Positions 9,533 to 18,408 of a DNA stretch of 37,692 nt are shown here, in pieces. Source of the DNA: CAYLJO01 sp964383905 (GTDB lineage Bacteria > Acidobacteriota > Blastocatellia > Pyrinomonadales > Pyrinomonadaceae); NCBI GenBank assembly GCA_964383905.1, contig CAYLJO010000038.1, forward strand, positions 1-37,692, given 5' to 3'. Each line of letters begins with the position of its first letter. Positions within the stretch are counted from its first letter, which is position 1. Both the position numbers and the translations under genes were made by a program. The notes below the pieces were generated by a model that saw only the letters and a list, made by a program, of their open reading frames with translations, was not told the origin of the DNA and searched no databases.

Positions 9533-11257
9533 TCACGGCTCGGTGGCTCCTGCCTCCTTAAGTAATCGAGCGGTGTCAGGATGAGCATTGATTTCCGCCC
9601 ACATCAGGGGGCTGCGTCCTTCTTTGTCTTTAATGTTCACTTTGGCGCTTTTATTCAGTAGCATTCGCACGATCTCGGTGTGACCTTCCTTCGCCGCGCG
9701 CAAAAGGGCCGTCTGGCCGTCTTTGTTCGCCGCGTTGACGTCGGCGCCGCTCTCCAGCAAACCTTCCAAAGTGCCCCGGTGGTCATTTGACGCGGCGTTA
9801 ATGACGGCCGTCGAGCCGCTGTCGTCCGTGGCGTTCACGTCCGCGCCTTTATCCAATAGCAGTTGCGAAATGTGGTTGTGGCCGTTGAGCGCCGCGAGCA
9901 TCAAAGCCGTCCTGCCCATCTCGTCTTTAGCATTCGGGTTCATCCCGGCCGCGAGAAAAAGTTTTACCGTGTTGACGTCCCCCCTTTCAAGAGTCTTGAG
10001 AAAAGCGTCCTCACGATAAGGGATCTTTTTTTGAGCCAACTGCTCGCGGGCTAATTCCATGGCGGGGGAGAGAACCGGCTGCCCGTTGTTACTATTTTGA
10101 TTGTTAGCATTACTCACCTGGCCGGCGTTCTCATTTACCGCCGGCGGCGTCGGTCGCGTGCGATTAGCGACGACGCTGCCGGGATGCAGGACGTAGCGGG
10201 CAATAAAAAGGGAGACCAACCCGGCAAGAAGGAGACCGGCAAGAATCCAGATCCATCCGGTTCTGCTTCTCCTTAAGGGTGTGAGCGACTCCCCGGATGG
10301 AACGGGGATCACCACCTGCGCCGGCGCTCGATGATGTTTAGCCGGAAGGCCCGCGCCGGCGTTAGCGATGGGCGGTCTTACTTTTGTCGTCTCAGTCTCA
10401 TCCGTTCGCGGGACGGTTACCGAAAGGGAAGGACCGGTCTGATGCAGCCCCCGGCGCATCTCGAAGGCGGTTTGGGGGCGCTGATTGCGGTTGAGCGCCA
10501 TCGCACTCACGAGGGAGTCAGAGAAGACCGGGAACACTTGCCGGTTCACCTCTTGGGCCGGGCGCAGCGGATCCGGATCTCCGTTCACAACAGAATCAAC
10601 GCGGGTGAGGGCGTCGGGTGGGCGCACGCCCGTCGATAAGTGGTAGAGTGTCGCGCCGAGCGAATACAGGTCGCTGCGGGGGTCCGTGCCTGTGCCCTGG
10701 ATCTGTTCCAGCGGGGCGTAGTTAGGCGTGTATCCGAGAATGCTCCGGCTCGCGGTGAGCGTGGACATCTGACCGGTTGCCCCCTTAGCGAGCCCAAAGT
10801 CGAGCAGGATAATCTGGCCCTGCGCCGTGAGCTTGAGGTTGGCCGGCTTGATGTCGCGGTGGAGGATGGGTGGCTGGTGCGCGTGCAGGTACTCCAGGGC
10901 ATCGAGTAGCTGGTCGGCCCACCGCAGGACATCGGCGGGAGGAAACGGGCCGCCACGCTGCTCAAGCAATGCCCCCAGATCAGCGCCCTGGATGAATTCC
11001 ATCACGAGGAATAGTCCTTCCCCCTCGCGGAAATGATCTATGACTTTCGGCAGAACCGGATGGCGCAGGTTAGCCAAAAGCTGCGCCTCGCGCTCGAAAG
11101 CCCGGCGCAGCTCATCGGTCTCGACCAGCGTCTCTTTCAGCGCGACCGTGCGGCTCAGCCGCTGATCGACGGCTTCATAAACAGCACCCATCCCACCATG
11201 CCCGAGTTGCCGAACAATCCGGTAGCGATTTTGCAGAATAATGTTAGGAGATAGCAC
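9533..11257 (-). CDS. Transmembrane Ser/Thr protein kinase with C-terminal ankyrin repeats
   Basis: The 574-aa protein starts with a Hanks-type kinase domain (residues about 12-275): glycine loop GHGGMGAVYEA (19-29), catalytic K41, HRDIKPAN (133-140) with D135, DFG (153-155), and YAPLEQ in the activation region. A proline-rich linker follows, then one transmembrane helix (about 330-355, WIWILAGLLLAGLVSLFIA). The outer region has an Asn-rich stretch and, from about 435 to the end, four to five ankyrin repeats (GRTALMLAALNGHNHISQLL, GADVNATDDSG, KDGQTALLRAAKEGH). By topology the kinase is cytoplasmic and the ankyrin part extracytoplasmic. This is an unusual sensor, since bacterial kinases of this type more often carry PASTA, WD40 or TPR domains. 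The start is GTG at 11257 with only a weak ribosome-binding site. No partner phosphatase is nearby. Confidence 0.92.
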   Translation of the reverse strand: MLSPNIILQNRYRIVRQLGHGGMGAVYEAVDQRLSRTVALKETLVETDELRRAFEREAQLLANLRHPVLPKVIDHFREGEGLFLVMEFIQGADLGALLEQRGGPFPPADVLRWADQLLDALEYLHAHQPPILHRDIKPANLKLTAQGQIILLDFGLAKGATGQMSTLTASRSILGYTPNYAPLEQIQGTGTDPRSDLYSLGATLYHLSTGVRPPDALTRVDSVVNGDPDPLRPAQEVNRQVFPVFSDSLVSAMALNRNQRPQTAFEMRRGLHQTGPSLSVTVPRTDETETTKVRPPIANAGAGLPAKHHRAPAQVVIPVPSGESLTPLRRSRTGWIWILAGLLLAGLVSLFIARYVLHPGSVVANRTRPTPPAVNENAGQVSNANNQNSNNGQPVLSPAMELAREQLAQKKIPYREDAFLKTLERGDVNTVKLFLAAGMNPNAKDEMGRTALMLAALNGHNHISQLLLDKGADVNATDDSGSTAVINAASNDHRGTLEGLLESGADVNAANKDGQTALLRAAKEGHTEIVRMLLNKSAKVNIKDKEGRSPLMWAEINAHPDTARLLKEAGATEP

Positions 11258-11730
11258 ACTTCCATTCTAGCCGTGTTCGGCGAGGTGCGCCAGAGTGTGC
11301 TTCGGGCTTAGCGTGAGCCAAAAACTTGAACCGCAGGGGAGCAGAGAGGAAAGATAGAGGAAACAAAGAGCAAGCAAATTAAGGGCTGCCGTTGCCCATC
11401 CGGGCAGCCCTTGTTCAGGATTACAGCCCAGTTAGCGGCCCGTCTGGGACAATTTACTCCTACCCGCGAATATAACTTTAAGGACTCGGGCGAACTGCCG
11501 GGATCGATTCGAACCCGACCCGAGAGCAGTATTACAATCTTATCGGCCGGTGCCGGCCAATCCTTGACTCGCCGCCGGAATTAGCATACCTTCTTTGGCC
11601 TCAAGTACTTGATCGGCTGGCCCTCGGAGCTTTGCGTGCGGCCTCCTTTCTTAGCCAGTCTTCCAATAAACCCTGTGCTGTGATTTCAACGACAGCGCTT
11701 TACCCTCTGTAAAAGGAGTCCCTCTATTTT
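11258..11730. other. Intergenic region with one strong hairpin
   Basis: AAGGGCTGCC (11381-11390) pairs perfectly with GGCAGCCCTT (11403-11412) over 10 bp with a 12-nt loop. No T-run follows on the plus strand. GGATCGATTCGAACCCGAC at about 11511 resembles a tRNA T-arm read backwards, but the rest does not fold as a tRNA. A weak copy of the TTGAACCGCAG dispersed repeat lies near 11327. No gene is seen. Confidence 0.4.
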
Positions 11731-12123
11731 ATGAGACTAAAACTCAGATTTAAAAAATTGTGGAAGGTGGCTAAGCTCGGTACGGGCATAGCCATGGTAC
11801 TTATGTGGGCGTTGAGCGGGCCGGTGAGCAAGGTGTCGAGCCAGAGCGCCGGTACGGAGCGTACCATTAAAGGGGTGCCGATGTCTCAACTCCTCTCGAG
11901 TGGAGGATTGGCAGCTCGCCAGGCAGCGTTACGCCGAGCATCTAACGCTCCTACCGGCCCGAGGATTTTTGCCTTGCCGGTTGATGATGAGGGTACGCCA
12001 GATGGGGCTCCAATAACGTTGGATCAATTTCTGGCATCAGACCCAGGTCCCGACCCCGCCGGCGGCGACGGCCACGGCAGTCCAGGCAACGCCGGGGGGC
12101 CTAGAGCGTGTTATGAACTTTAA
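11731..12123 (+). CDS. Small secreted protein, 3' end replaced by an insertion-sequence end
   Basis: This 130-aa ORF is not recognised. The N-terminus is basic (MRLKLRFKKLWKVAKLG) and followed by a hydrophobic segment to about residue 38, a likely signal peptide with a cut near VSS-QSAG. The mature part has no known domain and ends in a Gly/Asp/Pro-rich stretch. AAGGAG lies about 12 nt before the ATG, rather far. At 12104 the sequence becomes GAGCGTGTTATGAACTT, which looks like an IS5-family terminal inverted repeat. The last residues (ACYEL) are therefore encoded by the element, and the original C-terminus is lost. It may be non-functional. Confidence 0.5.
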   Translation: MRLKLRFKKLWKVAKLGTGIAMVLMWALSGPVSKVSSQSAGTERTIKGVPMSQLLSSGGLAARQAALRRASNAPTGPRIFALPVDDEGTPDGAPITLDQFLASDPGPDPAGGDGHGSPGNAGGPRACYEL

Positions 12124-12245
12124 GCAAGGATTTCAACAACCCGCTTCAACATAAGTATTACGAAGGCTAAGAAATGCAATCCTGCCAACGTCTCAGGCAA
12201 TCGCTCATAATCTCTGGGATAAGCTTTGCGTTCCATCCATATAGC
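12104..12245 (-). mobile_element. IS5-family insertion sequence remnant (terminal repeat and transposase C-terminus)
   Basis: Read on the minus strand, 12245-12120 encodes 41 residues ending in TAA: ERKAYPRDYERLPETLAGLH followed by FLAFVILMLKRVVEILA. This matches the C-terminal end of IS5-family DDE transposases (RRLxxDYExLPETxxAxxxLAxIxLMLRRL). A stop codon (TAA, 12248-12246) precedes it and the catalytic part is missing. The plus strand at 12104-12120 reads GAGCGTGTTATGAACTT, which looks like the outer terminal repeat and abuts the truncated gene before it. No matching inverted repeat is visible downstream, so the element is a one-ended relic. The family call rests on remembered motif similarity. 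Confidence 0.7.
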
Positions 12246-12416
12246 TTACCTTGGACTAAACCGCTTCGCGGTAGGCAAACGTAAATCCACTTACACCTAC
12301 TCTGATTGACCCTCAAATTCCTTCCATTCCTTCTTCCTTTGCTGAACCCTGGTGTCGCTGCTCGCAGCACAGGGGCGGCAGCCGACACTCCAACTGTATG
12401 CATCTCAGAGCTATTG

Positions 12417-15395
12417 CTAGAAACTGAGCCGCACGCCGAGTTGTGCCGCGAAGGGGATGCCGACGGTCGTTCCGGGCCCGAAGAAGTCTCCCAAAGCCCC
12501 GGCCGGCACTCGCAAATCCCGTAAACTGCGAATCGGCCTGGTGAGTGTGCAATCCGCATTCAGGCAGATGTGCATGGCGTTGCCTAGCTCACTTGCCGGA
12601 ACCGGCAGCGCTGAAAGATCGGGAATAAAATTGTTCCCGGGATTCGTTCGATTCAACAGGTTGAAAAACTCCACAAACGGTCTCAGGGTGGTGCGCTCTC
12701 CGAAGCGGAACTCGCGGCTCACGCGCAGATCAATCTGAGAAAAAGGTCGGCCGCGGAACTGGTCCAAAGAGGTTTGCACGCCGTTGACGACCGCCCGGTC
12801 GTTCGTGTCGAGACCATCGTCATTCAGGTCAACCGGGGTGGCAAGCGTATAGGGGCGGGCGCTCTCTATTTGTGAAAGAGTGGTCAACTCGACTCTACCG
12901 GGCAGCCGCAAAGTCCCCGCCAGCACAAACCGATGCCGCACGTCTTCACCCGAAGGACCGTGATCGCCAGGACCGAATGCGTTGCGCACATCACTCACGC
13001 CATTCACATAATCAAACAGCTCCCCGACCGTGGCCCCCCATGTCGTAGCTTTGGCCAGCGTGTAGTGCGCGGAAAGGTCGAAGTGCCTGGAGAAGCTATG
13101 CTGCACCTGGAACGCAATGCCATCGTAGCGCGAGCGATTGTCGGTGCGGAAAAGAGAGATGCTGGGCGCCGTGGCCAGCAGCGTAAAACCGCTCACATAT
13201 TCATAACGCCGGTACTGATGCACGCCCTGCTGGTGTTCGTAATGAATGTTTAATCGCCACGTATTGCCGAGGACCCGCTCGACGCCAAAGCTCATCTGTA
13301 AGGCGTAGGGGGTGTGATAGCTCGGATCGATCACCGCCCCTTGGTCTGCCGGCCCGAGCAGACCGCCGAAGGGTTCGTTGACCGCCCGGAAGGCATCGAC
13401 CCATCCGTTTTGCGTGAGATCGTTATAGTACAGGCCGATGCCACCACGGATCACCGTCTTCGTAGACTCACCCGGCGAATAAGCGAACCCGAGTCGGGGC
13501 GCAAAGGCTTTGCGGTAATCGTGTGGGATACCAGGTGAAAGCGGGACCCCGAGGGCGTTCAAAGTGGCGACGGCCGGGTTCTGATCCTGGTCGCGCCCCG
13601 AGGACCGGAAGAGTCCGAACGTAGTGTCGTAGCGCAATCCAAGGTTCAAAGTGAAGTTGGGACGGACGCGCCAGGAATCCTGCGCGTAAAGTCCGAGCCT
13701 TTTCACATTCTGTGAGAAGGTACCGTTGCCGGCAGGAATGGACGTACTTCCGGCAGCAAAGTCGGTGGCGAACTGGCCGGGATTAGCGACATAAAAGCTG
13801 GGGTCTTCGGGTAAGCGCGCCAGCAATTCCGCGTCGTCGGCGAGCCTGCCGCTCAGCACCGGCTCGTGGATGAAGTTCACTCCGAGCTTGACGGCATGTT
13901 TCCCCCCGCCGCGCGCAACGTCGTAACGAAACTGATACTTCTGCTGGTCACGTCGGATCGGGAAAGCGGTAATGCTGGTGACAAACTGATTATCGCCGAA
14001 GGTTTCAAACCCTGACGTCGTCAGCGTCGTCGTGCTGAAAGGGAAAGCCAGGGCTAAACCGAGATGCGAATTCCTCTCTTTGGTGTGATGAAACTTGCTG
14101 GCTTGCAGCGTCAGCGTGCCCGACCATCCAGGGTTGAATTGAAAATTATTGTTGATCAGAAAGCTATAGTAGTTGGAACGTGTGAACGAGCCGGTCGATG
14201 GCAGCGCACCCTGCTGGATGAGATCGTTGCGCGTGTGATTACGGTCCAGCGAGCCACGGAAGAACCATTGAGAGCGGTCGGACTGAGACCAATCCACCCT
14301 CGTCGAGAAAAGCGTGTCGCGGAACGGCACCGGTACGGAAGTCGGCACGTCAATGGAACGCACGCCCGGGATCAGACCCGCGGCGGCCAGTTGTGCCAGC
14401 GCGTGAAATTCATCCTGACTCATTGCGCTATAAGCGACGCTCGCATTTTCATGAATGTATTCCAGCGAGGAAAAGAACCAGAGACGCCCCGCCCTGAGCG
14501 GGCCTCCGAGAGCGGCGATTCCATTCTGCCGCGAGAAAGGCTGCTTCGGGTTCGGCTCAGGATTATCCAGCTTATTGCGCGCGTTCAGTGATCGTCCGCG
14601 GAAATAGTAACCAAAATCTCCGTGCCACCGGTCGGTGCCTCGTCTGGTGATAATGATGACGGAGCCACCGTTGGTGCGTGACGTATCAGCGTCAAACTGG
14701 GAGGTGCGAACGACGAACTCCTGCATCGCATCGGGGGAGTAGTTCTGAAGAAAGCCGCCGATGTAATCGTCATTATTGTCGCCACCGTCTACCGAGAGGT
14801 CAACGTTGAGGCCGGAACTGCCCCCGAAAGCGACTGCCGTGATACGCGCCTTGGTCGGGTCTGACGGCTCCACGGGCTCGGTCATGGGGGCAAGATAGGC
14901 GATGTTGGCGAAACTGCGGTGGGCCAGTGGTATGGTCGCCAGATCTCGCTTTGAAATGATCGTCTTCTCGACGCTGCTGGTGGTCTCAAGAGGTTGCGAG
15001 CTGACGGAGTCTCCGCCCGATGGGACTTGCACCGTCGCCGTGACCCCTCCGGGTTTGAGGACTGCTGAAAGAGTCGGGGAGGAGCCAACCGCAACTTTAA
15101 TCACGTAACTTACCGCGGCGAAATTCGGGGCCGTAATGGTAACGCGGTAAGTGCTCGGTGGAAGCGCTTCCAGTCGAAATTCGCCGAGCGAGTTGGTGGA
15201 AGTCTGCCGTTTAGATTGCGACGCCAGATCCTCAACAGAAACTGCCGCTCCGACGACCCGCGCCCCGCTCGTATCAGTGACCGATCCGACCAGCGACCCG
15301 ACCGGGTTCTGCGCCACAACCGCCGTTACTAATAGCAGCAAGAACCCGGCGGAAATGAGAACGTTGAGCCGAACCCCGGATCTTCCTGAAATCAT
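12417..15395 (-). CDS. TonB-dependent receptor, Oar-like, with N-terminal carboxypeptidase-regulatory-like domain
   Basis: The protein has 992 aa. A signal peptide (about 1-28) is followed by a CarboxypepD_reg-like domain (about 33-115; GSLVGSVTDTSGARVVGAAV and LPPSTYRVTITAPNF). A plug region (about 130-260; VDGGDNNDDYIGGFLQNYSP, QFDADTSRTNGGSVIIITRR) precedes a large beta-barrel that ends in the outer-membrane signature LGVRLSF with a terminal Phe. Repeated aromatic strands such as LGLYAQDSWRVRPNFTLNLG fit barrel hairpins. Proteins of this kind are greatly expanded in Acidobacteria and are thought to import large substrates or take part in adhesion. The ligand cannot be told. AAGGAG 9 nt before the ATG supports the start. 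It stands alone on the minus strand, with no TonB/ExbBD genes nearby. Confidence 0.93.
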   Translation of the reverse strand: MISGRSGVRLNVLISAGFLLLLVTAVVAQNPVGSLVGSVTDTSGARVVGAAVSVEDLASQSKRQTSTNSLGEFRLEALPPSTYRVTITAPNFAAVSYVIKVAVGSSPTLSAVLKPGGVTATVQVPSGGDSVSSQPLETTSSVEKTIISKRDLATIPLAHRSFANIAYLAPMTEPVEPSDPTKARITAVAFGGSSGLNVDLSVDGGDNNDDYIGGFLQNYSPDAMQEFVVRTSQFDADTSRTNGGSVIIITRRGTDRWHGDFGYYFRGRSLNARNKLDNPEPNPKQPFSRQNGIAALGGPLRAGRLWFFSSLEYIHENASVAYSAMSQDEFHALAQLAAAGLIPGVRSIDVPTSVPVPFRDTLFSTRVDWSQSDRSQWFFRGSLDRNHTRNDLIQQGALPSTGSFTRSNYYSFLINNNFQFNPGWSGTLTLQASKFHHTKERNSHLGLALAFPFSTTTLTTSGFETFGDNQFVTSITAFPIRRDQQKYQFRYDVARGGGKHAVKLGVNFIHEPVLSGRLADDAELLARLPEDPSFYVANPGQFATDFAAGSTSIPAGNGTFSQNVKRLGLYAQDSWRVRPNFTLNLGLRYDTTFGLFRSSGRDQDQNPAVATLNALGVPLSPGIPHDYRKAFAPRLGFAYSPGESTKTVIRGGIGLYYNDLTQNGWVDAFRAVNEPFGGLLGPADQGAVIDPSYHTPYALQMSFGVERVLGNTWRLNIHYEHQQGVHQYRRYEYVSGFTLLATAPSISLFRTDNRSRYDGIAFQVQHSFSRHFDLSAHYTLAKATTWGATVGELFDYVNGVSDVRNAFGPGDHGPSGEDVRHRFVLAGTLRLPGRVELTTLSQIESARPYTLATPVDLNDDGLDTNDRAVVNGVQTSLDQFRGRPFSQIDLRVSREFRFGERTTLRPFVEFFNLLNRTNPGNNFIPDLSALPVPASELGNAMHICLNADCTLTRPIRSLRDLRVPAGALGDFFGPGTTVGIPFAAQLGVRLSF

Positions 15396-15895
15396 CTGGC
15401 GGGTCTCCTTAGATTGAGAGTGTCGAGAATGGTAAGCACTTCCTCCCGCAGAAGAAATGTGCCGGGTGCTTAGTAAAAGCCCTTAAATTTATCCGCGTTA
15501 ACCAGCTACTACCAACTCACGTAGATGGGCTTCCGAATGCTATTGAATACTTCGATAAGCACGCAGATAGCCCATGGGGTAAAAGCTGTATGAGGTCTCT
15601 ACCCTTCTGTTTTCTTAACTGCTCGGCAGGGGAGGCGCGGCGCGTAGAAGTTGATTGTGTACGTCAACGCGCGGACAAACTCGGCTTGGCGGAACGCCTT
15701 GCCGCCGCCATACCTGGGGCCAACAGGAAGCGCGCTCTGTCCCGGCGCCAGAGCGCGACAGATGAAGATAATTATGCCAGGTACAATGGTGCGTTGTGTC
15801 ATCTCAGCGTTAACGAGCTGCTTGATGACTGGGCCGCAGCCGTCCTTACGCATAATCTTGCTGAACACCTTTGTAGAGTCCCGGCCGCCATCTGA
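15396..15895. other. Intergenic region, no supported gene
   Basis: This spacer lies between the divergent TonB receptor and metalloprotease genes. ORFs of about 100 codons exist on both strands (15590-15895 + and 15599-15940 -), but they mirror each other, show no domain and lack good ribosome-binding sites. I see no RNA gene. Confidence 0.4.
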
Positions 15896-15925
15896 TTGAC
15901 AGCGAGGAATGGCGGTCTGTATATT
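15896..15925 (+). promoter_or_regulatory. Sigma70-type promoter for the metalloprotease/TPR gene
   Basis: A perfect TTGACA (15896-15901) is followed after 18 nt by TATATT (15920-15925). This would start transcription near 15932 and give a 5' leader of about 120 nt before the ATG at 16053. It is the best promoter match I found in the window. Confidence 0.65.
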
Positions 15926-15948
15926 CTGCCGTGGACACAAGCTGCTGT

Positions 15949-15973
15949 GCGCGCCCGGAATTTCCGGGTGCGC
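15949..15973. promoter_or_regulatory. 25-nt near-perfect palindrome in the leader of the metalloprotease gene
   Basis: GCGCGCCCGGAA (15949-15960) pairs with TTCCGGGTGCGC (15962-15973) around one central T, with a single G.T wobble. It lies about 17 nt after the predicted transcription start. It could be an operator or an RNA hairpin in the leader. Confidence 0.4.
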
Positions 15974-16052
15974 TTCCGACGTCCCGCCTGGGTTTTCTTC
16001 ATACAGGGCGGCGCCTTTTACCTCTCAATCACAATAAAGGGGGATCCTACTG

Positions 16053-17995
16053 ATGAAACGTTTCGCGCTCATTCTCGCGACGGTTGTGTGCCTCCTGGCC
16101 GTCGCCCCACTCAACCCCGCGGCGGCGAAAGACACATGGACCAGCGTGCGCTCCAAGAATTTCTTCCTCGTCGGCAACGCGAGTGAGAAGGAGATTCATC
16201 AGGTGGCGACGCGGCTCGAGCAATTCCGCGATGTTTTCTCGCGCCTGTTCACCAAGGCCCAATTCAATTCGCCCGTCCCGACTACGGTGATCGTCTTCAA
16301 GAGCGACAGCTCGTATCGGCCCTTTAAACCGAACCCTAATGTGGCGGGCTATTTTCAGACGGGCGAGGACGTGAACTACATCATGCCCCTCACTACCGAG
16401 ACGCGCGCCGACGATCCCTTCAGCACGATCTTTCACGAATACGTTCACCTGCTGGTCAATAACACTTTGGGCGCGACCATCCCGTTATGGTTCAACGAAG
16501 GACTGGCCGAATACTATAGCACCTTCAGAATGACGGACGACCGAAAAGTGATGCTCGGCAAGGTCATCAGCAACCACGTCTTTCTTCTGCGCGAGCAAAA
16601 GCTCTTACCGCTGCGCACCCTCTTCACCGTCGACCAGCGCTCTCCGTACTATAACGAGGGCCGAAAAATGAGCGTCTTTTACGTGGAATCCTGGGCGCTG
16701 CTCCATTACCTGATACAGGGCAACAACGGGCAGCGGCGCGAACAGCTCGGGACTTTCCTCAACCTGCTGGGGGCGGGCAAACCGGCCGAAGACGCATTTA
16801 AGCAGGCTTTTCAAACGGATTATGAAGCCGTCGAGAAAGAGCTGAAAGAATACGTCCGGCGCAACACTTACGCGGCGACGGCCGCCACTTTTGAGAGGAA
16901 GCTGGAGTTCGACTCGGAAATGCGGAGCGCGCCGATCACGGAGGCCGAGGCGCAGTCTTACCTCGGCGACTTGCTGCTGCACATCAGACACCTTGACGAT
17001 GCCGAAAAGCACCTGCAGCAATCCTTAGCGCTCGATCCTAACCTCGCCATGGCCAACGCTTCACTGGGCATCGTGCGCGCACGGCAGGGAAGGTTCGCGG
17101 ATGCGAAGCAACTCTTGCAGCGGGCCGTGCCCGCCGACTCACGAAACTACCTGGCGCACTACTATTACGCCTAGGCACTCAGCCGGGAGGGGATGGACGA
17201 CAGTTATATCGTGAGGGGCTATCCGACCGAGTCGGCGGAGACAATGCGCGCCGAGTTGAAAAAAGCGATTGACCTCGCGCCGGGCTTTCCCGAATCTTAT
17301 CACCTCCTGGCTTTCGTCAATCTGGTGACCGGCGAACAACTGGACGACTCCATCAGCCTGCTAAAGCGCGCCTTGACGCTCTCGCCGGCCCGGCAGGATA
17401 TTCGTATCATGCTCGCGCAGGTCTACCTGCGGAAGCAGGATTTTAAAGTCGCCCGGCAGATTCTGGAGCAGGTTGTTCGTAGCAATTCAGAGCCACGGGC
17501 GCAAGCGCAGGCCCAATCGCTACTCAACTCGATCACCTCGATGGAAGAGCAGATGGCCCGTTACAAAGCGGCGGACAGCTCGAACGGTCCGCGGTCCATC
17601 ATCGCGCCGCGGGGCGAAGACAAAGATGCGCAGCCTGCGCCACCGGCCGATGAAAAAGCCGCCATGCAAAGGGCGCTCGAAGATGTTTTAAGAAAGCCAC
17701 GCGACGGCGAGGAGCAAGCCCGCGGCCTACTCCTGCGCATCGATTGCTCGGTTAAAGGGGCCGTCTTCTCCGTCAAAGCCGGTGACCGCATCTTCAAATT
17801 ACACAGCAATGATTTTGCGGGCATCGATTTCACCACCTACACGACTGAGGTCAACGGCAGCATAAGCTGCGGCCCACGCAATCCGGCCAACCCGGTGGTT
17901 ATCACCTATCGTCCGGTTAAGGATAACGTGCGAAGATTGACGGCGAAGTGGTCGCCATCGAATTCGTCCCGAAGGATTTTGAGTTGAAAAAATAG
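16053..17995 (+). pseudogene. Secreted gluzincin metalloprotease with TPR repeats, broken by an in-frame TAG and a frameshift
   Basis: Residues 1-25 are a signal peptide. The zinc site is HEYVH (128-132) with the distal NEGLAEY (E149), a gluzincin layout. TPR-like repeats follow (about 305-373: YLGDLLLHIRHLDDAEKHLQ, ALDPNLAMANASLGIVRARQ) and go on after a TAG at 17172-17174. The same frame resumes at once as ALSREGMDDSYIVRGYP with more TPRs (17193 on), so the TAG probably replaces a Tyr codon. Near 17930 the frame shifts. Adding one base to GTGCGAAGATTG restores KIDGEVVAIEFVPKDFELKK ending at TAG 17993-17995. The repaired protein would be about 647 aa, with a beta-rich C-terminal domain. The intact promoter suggests recent loss or base errors. 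If translated as it stands, a 373-aa protein with the whole zinc site would still be made. Confidence 0.85.
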
Positions 17996-18332
17996 ATACA
18001 TGAAGTCATGGCGCAAGGCGCGCTGAGAGGACGGGCGCCCACATCAGGCTGATGTTATAGGCCGTAATCCCTGCGCGCTCGGCTTTGCCCTCCCGGTAAT
18101 TCGTTAGGGCGAGAGGAATCGAAAAGTGACAAGGATCTCTTAGGCCATGCATTACCTGGGTCTATGTGGTAGAGGCCACCAGGCTGCTGATGAAATATTT
18201 ACGCTAGACGGTTGACCCAGTGCTTCCCAATTTGCCCCGGATGGGCAAGAGAAATTTGGCGTGCGTGGAACTTTTGATAAAGCCTGAAAACGGCATCAAG
18301 CTCCGGCGTGGGGAAGAAACCCATACTCAAAT
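17996..18332. other. Intergenic region, nothing recognised
   Basis: The spacer holds no credible ORF, repeat or strong hairpin with a T-run. A short minus-strand ORF (18199-18417) has no recognisable motif and overlaps the next gene's promoter. Confidence 0.4.
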
Positions 18333-18361
18333 GTGCCACAAAATAGAACGTCCTATATAAT
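18333..18361 (+). promoter_or_regulatory. Candidate sigma70 promoter for the serine hydrolase gene
   Basis: A consensus TATAAT lies at 18356-18361. GTGCCA (18333-18338) matches the -35 consensus at four of six positions with a 17-nt spacer. The predicted start is near 18368, giving a leader of about 40 nt before the ATG at 18409. Confidence 0.5.
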
Positions 18362-18408
18362 GATGCGGCTCGTGCCAGATTATCATTTTCTTCCCCGAGG
18401 AGAGTTCT

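Noticed and set aside
11490..11560. tRNA-like sequence on the minus strand (GGATCGATTCGAACCCGAC and the bases after it)
   Set aside because: The T-loop-like bases are present, but the T-stem holds only if four inserted bases are ignored. No anticodon stem or matching acceptor stem can be formed.
15590..15940. ORFs of about 100 codons on both strands in the spacer before the metalloprotease gene
   Set aside because: They mirror each other, have no recognisable domain and overlap the likely promoter.
17172..17174. TAG as a recoded (readthrough) codon
   Set aside because: Other genes here, such as the NUDIX regulator, DUF962 and the TonB receptor, end in TAG. The same gene also has a frameshift, so damage or error is simpler.
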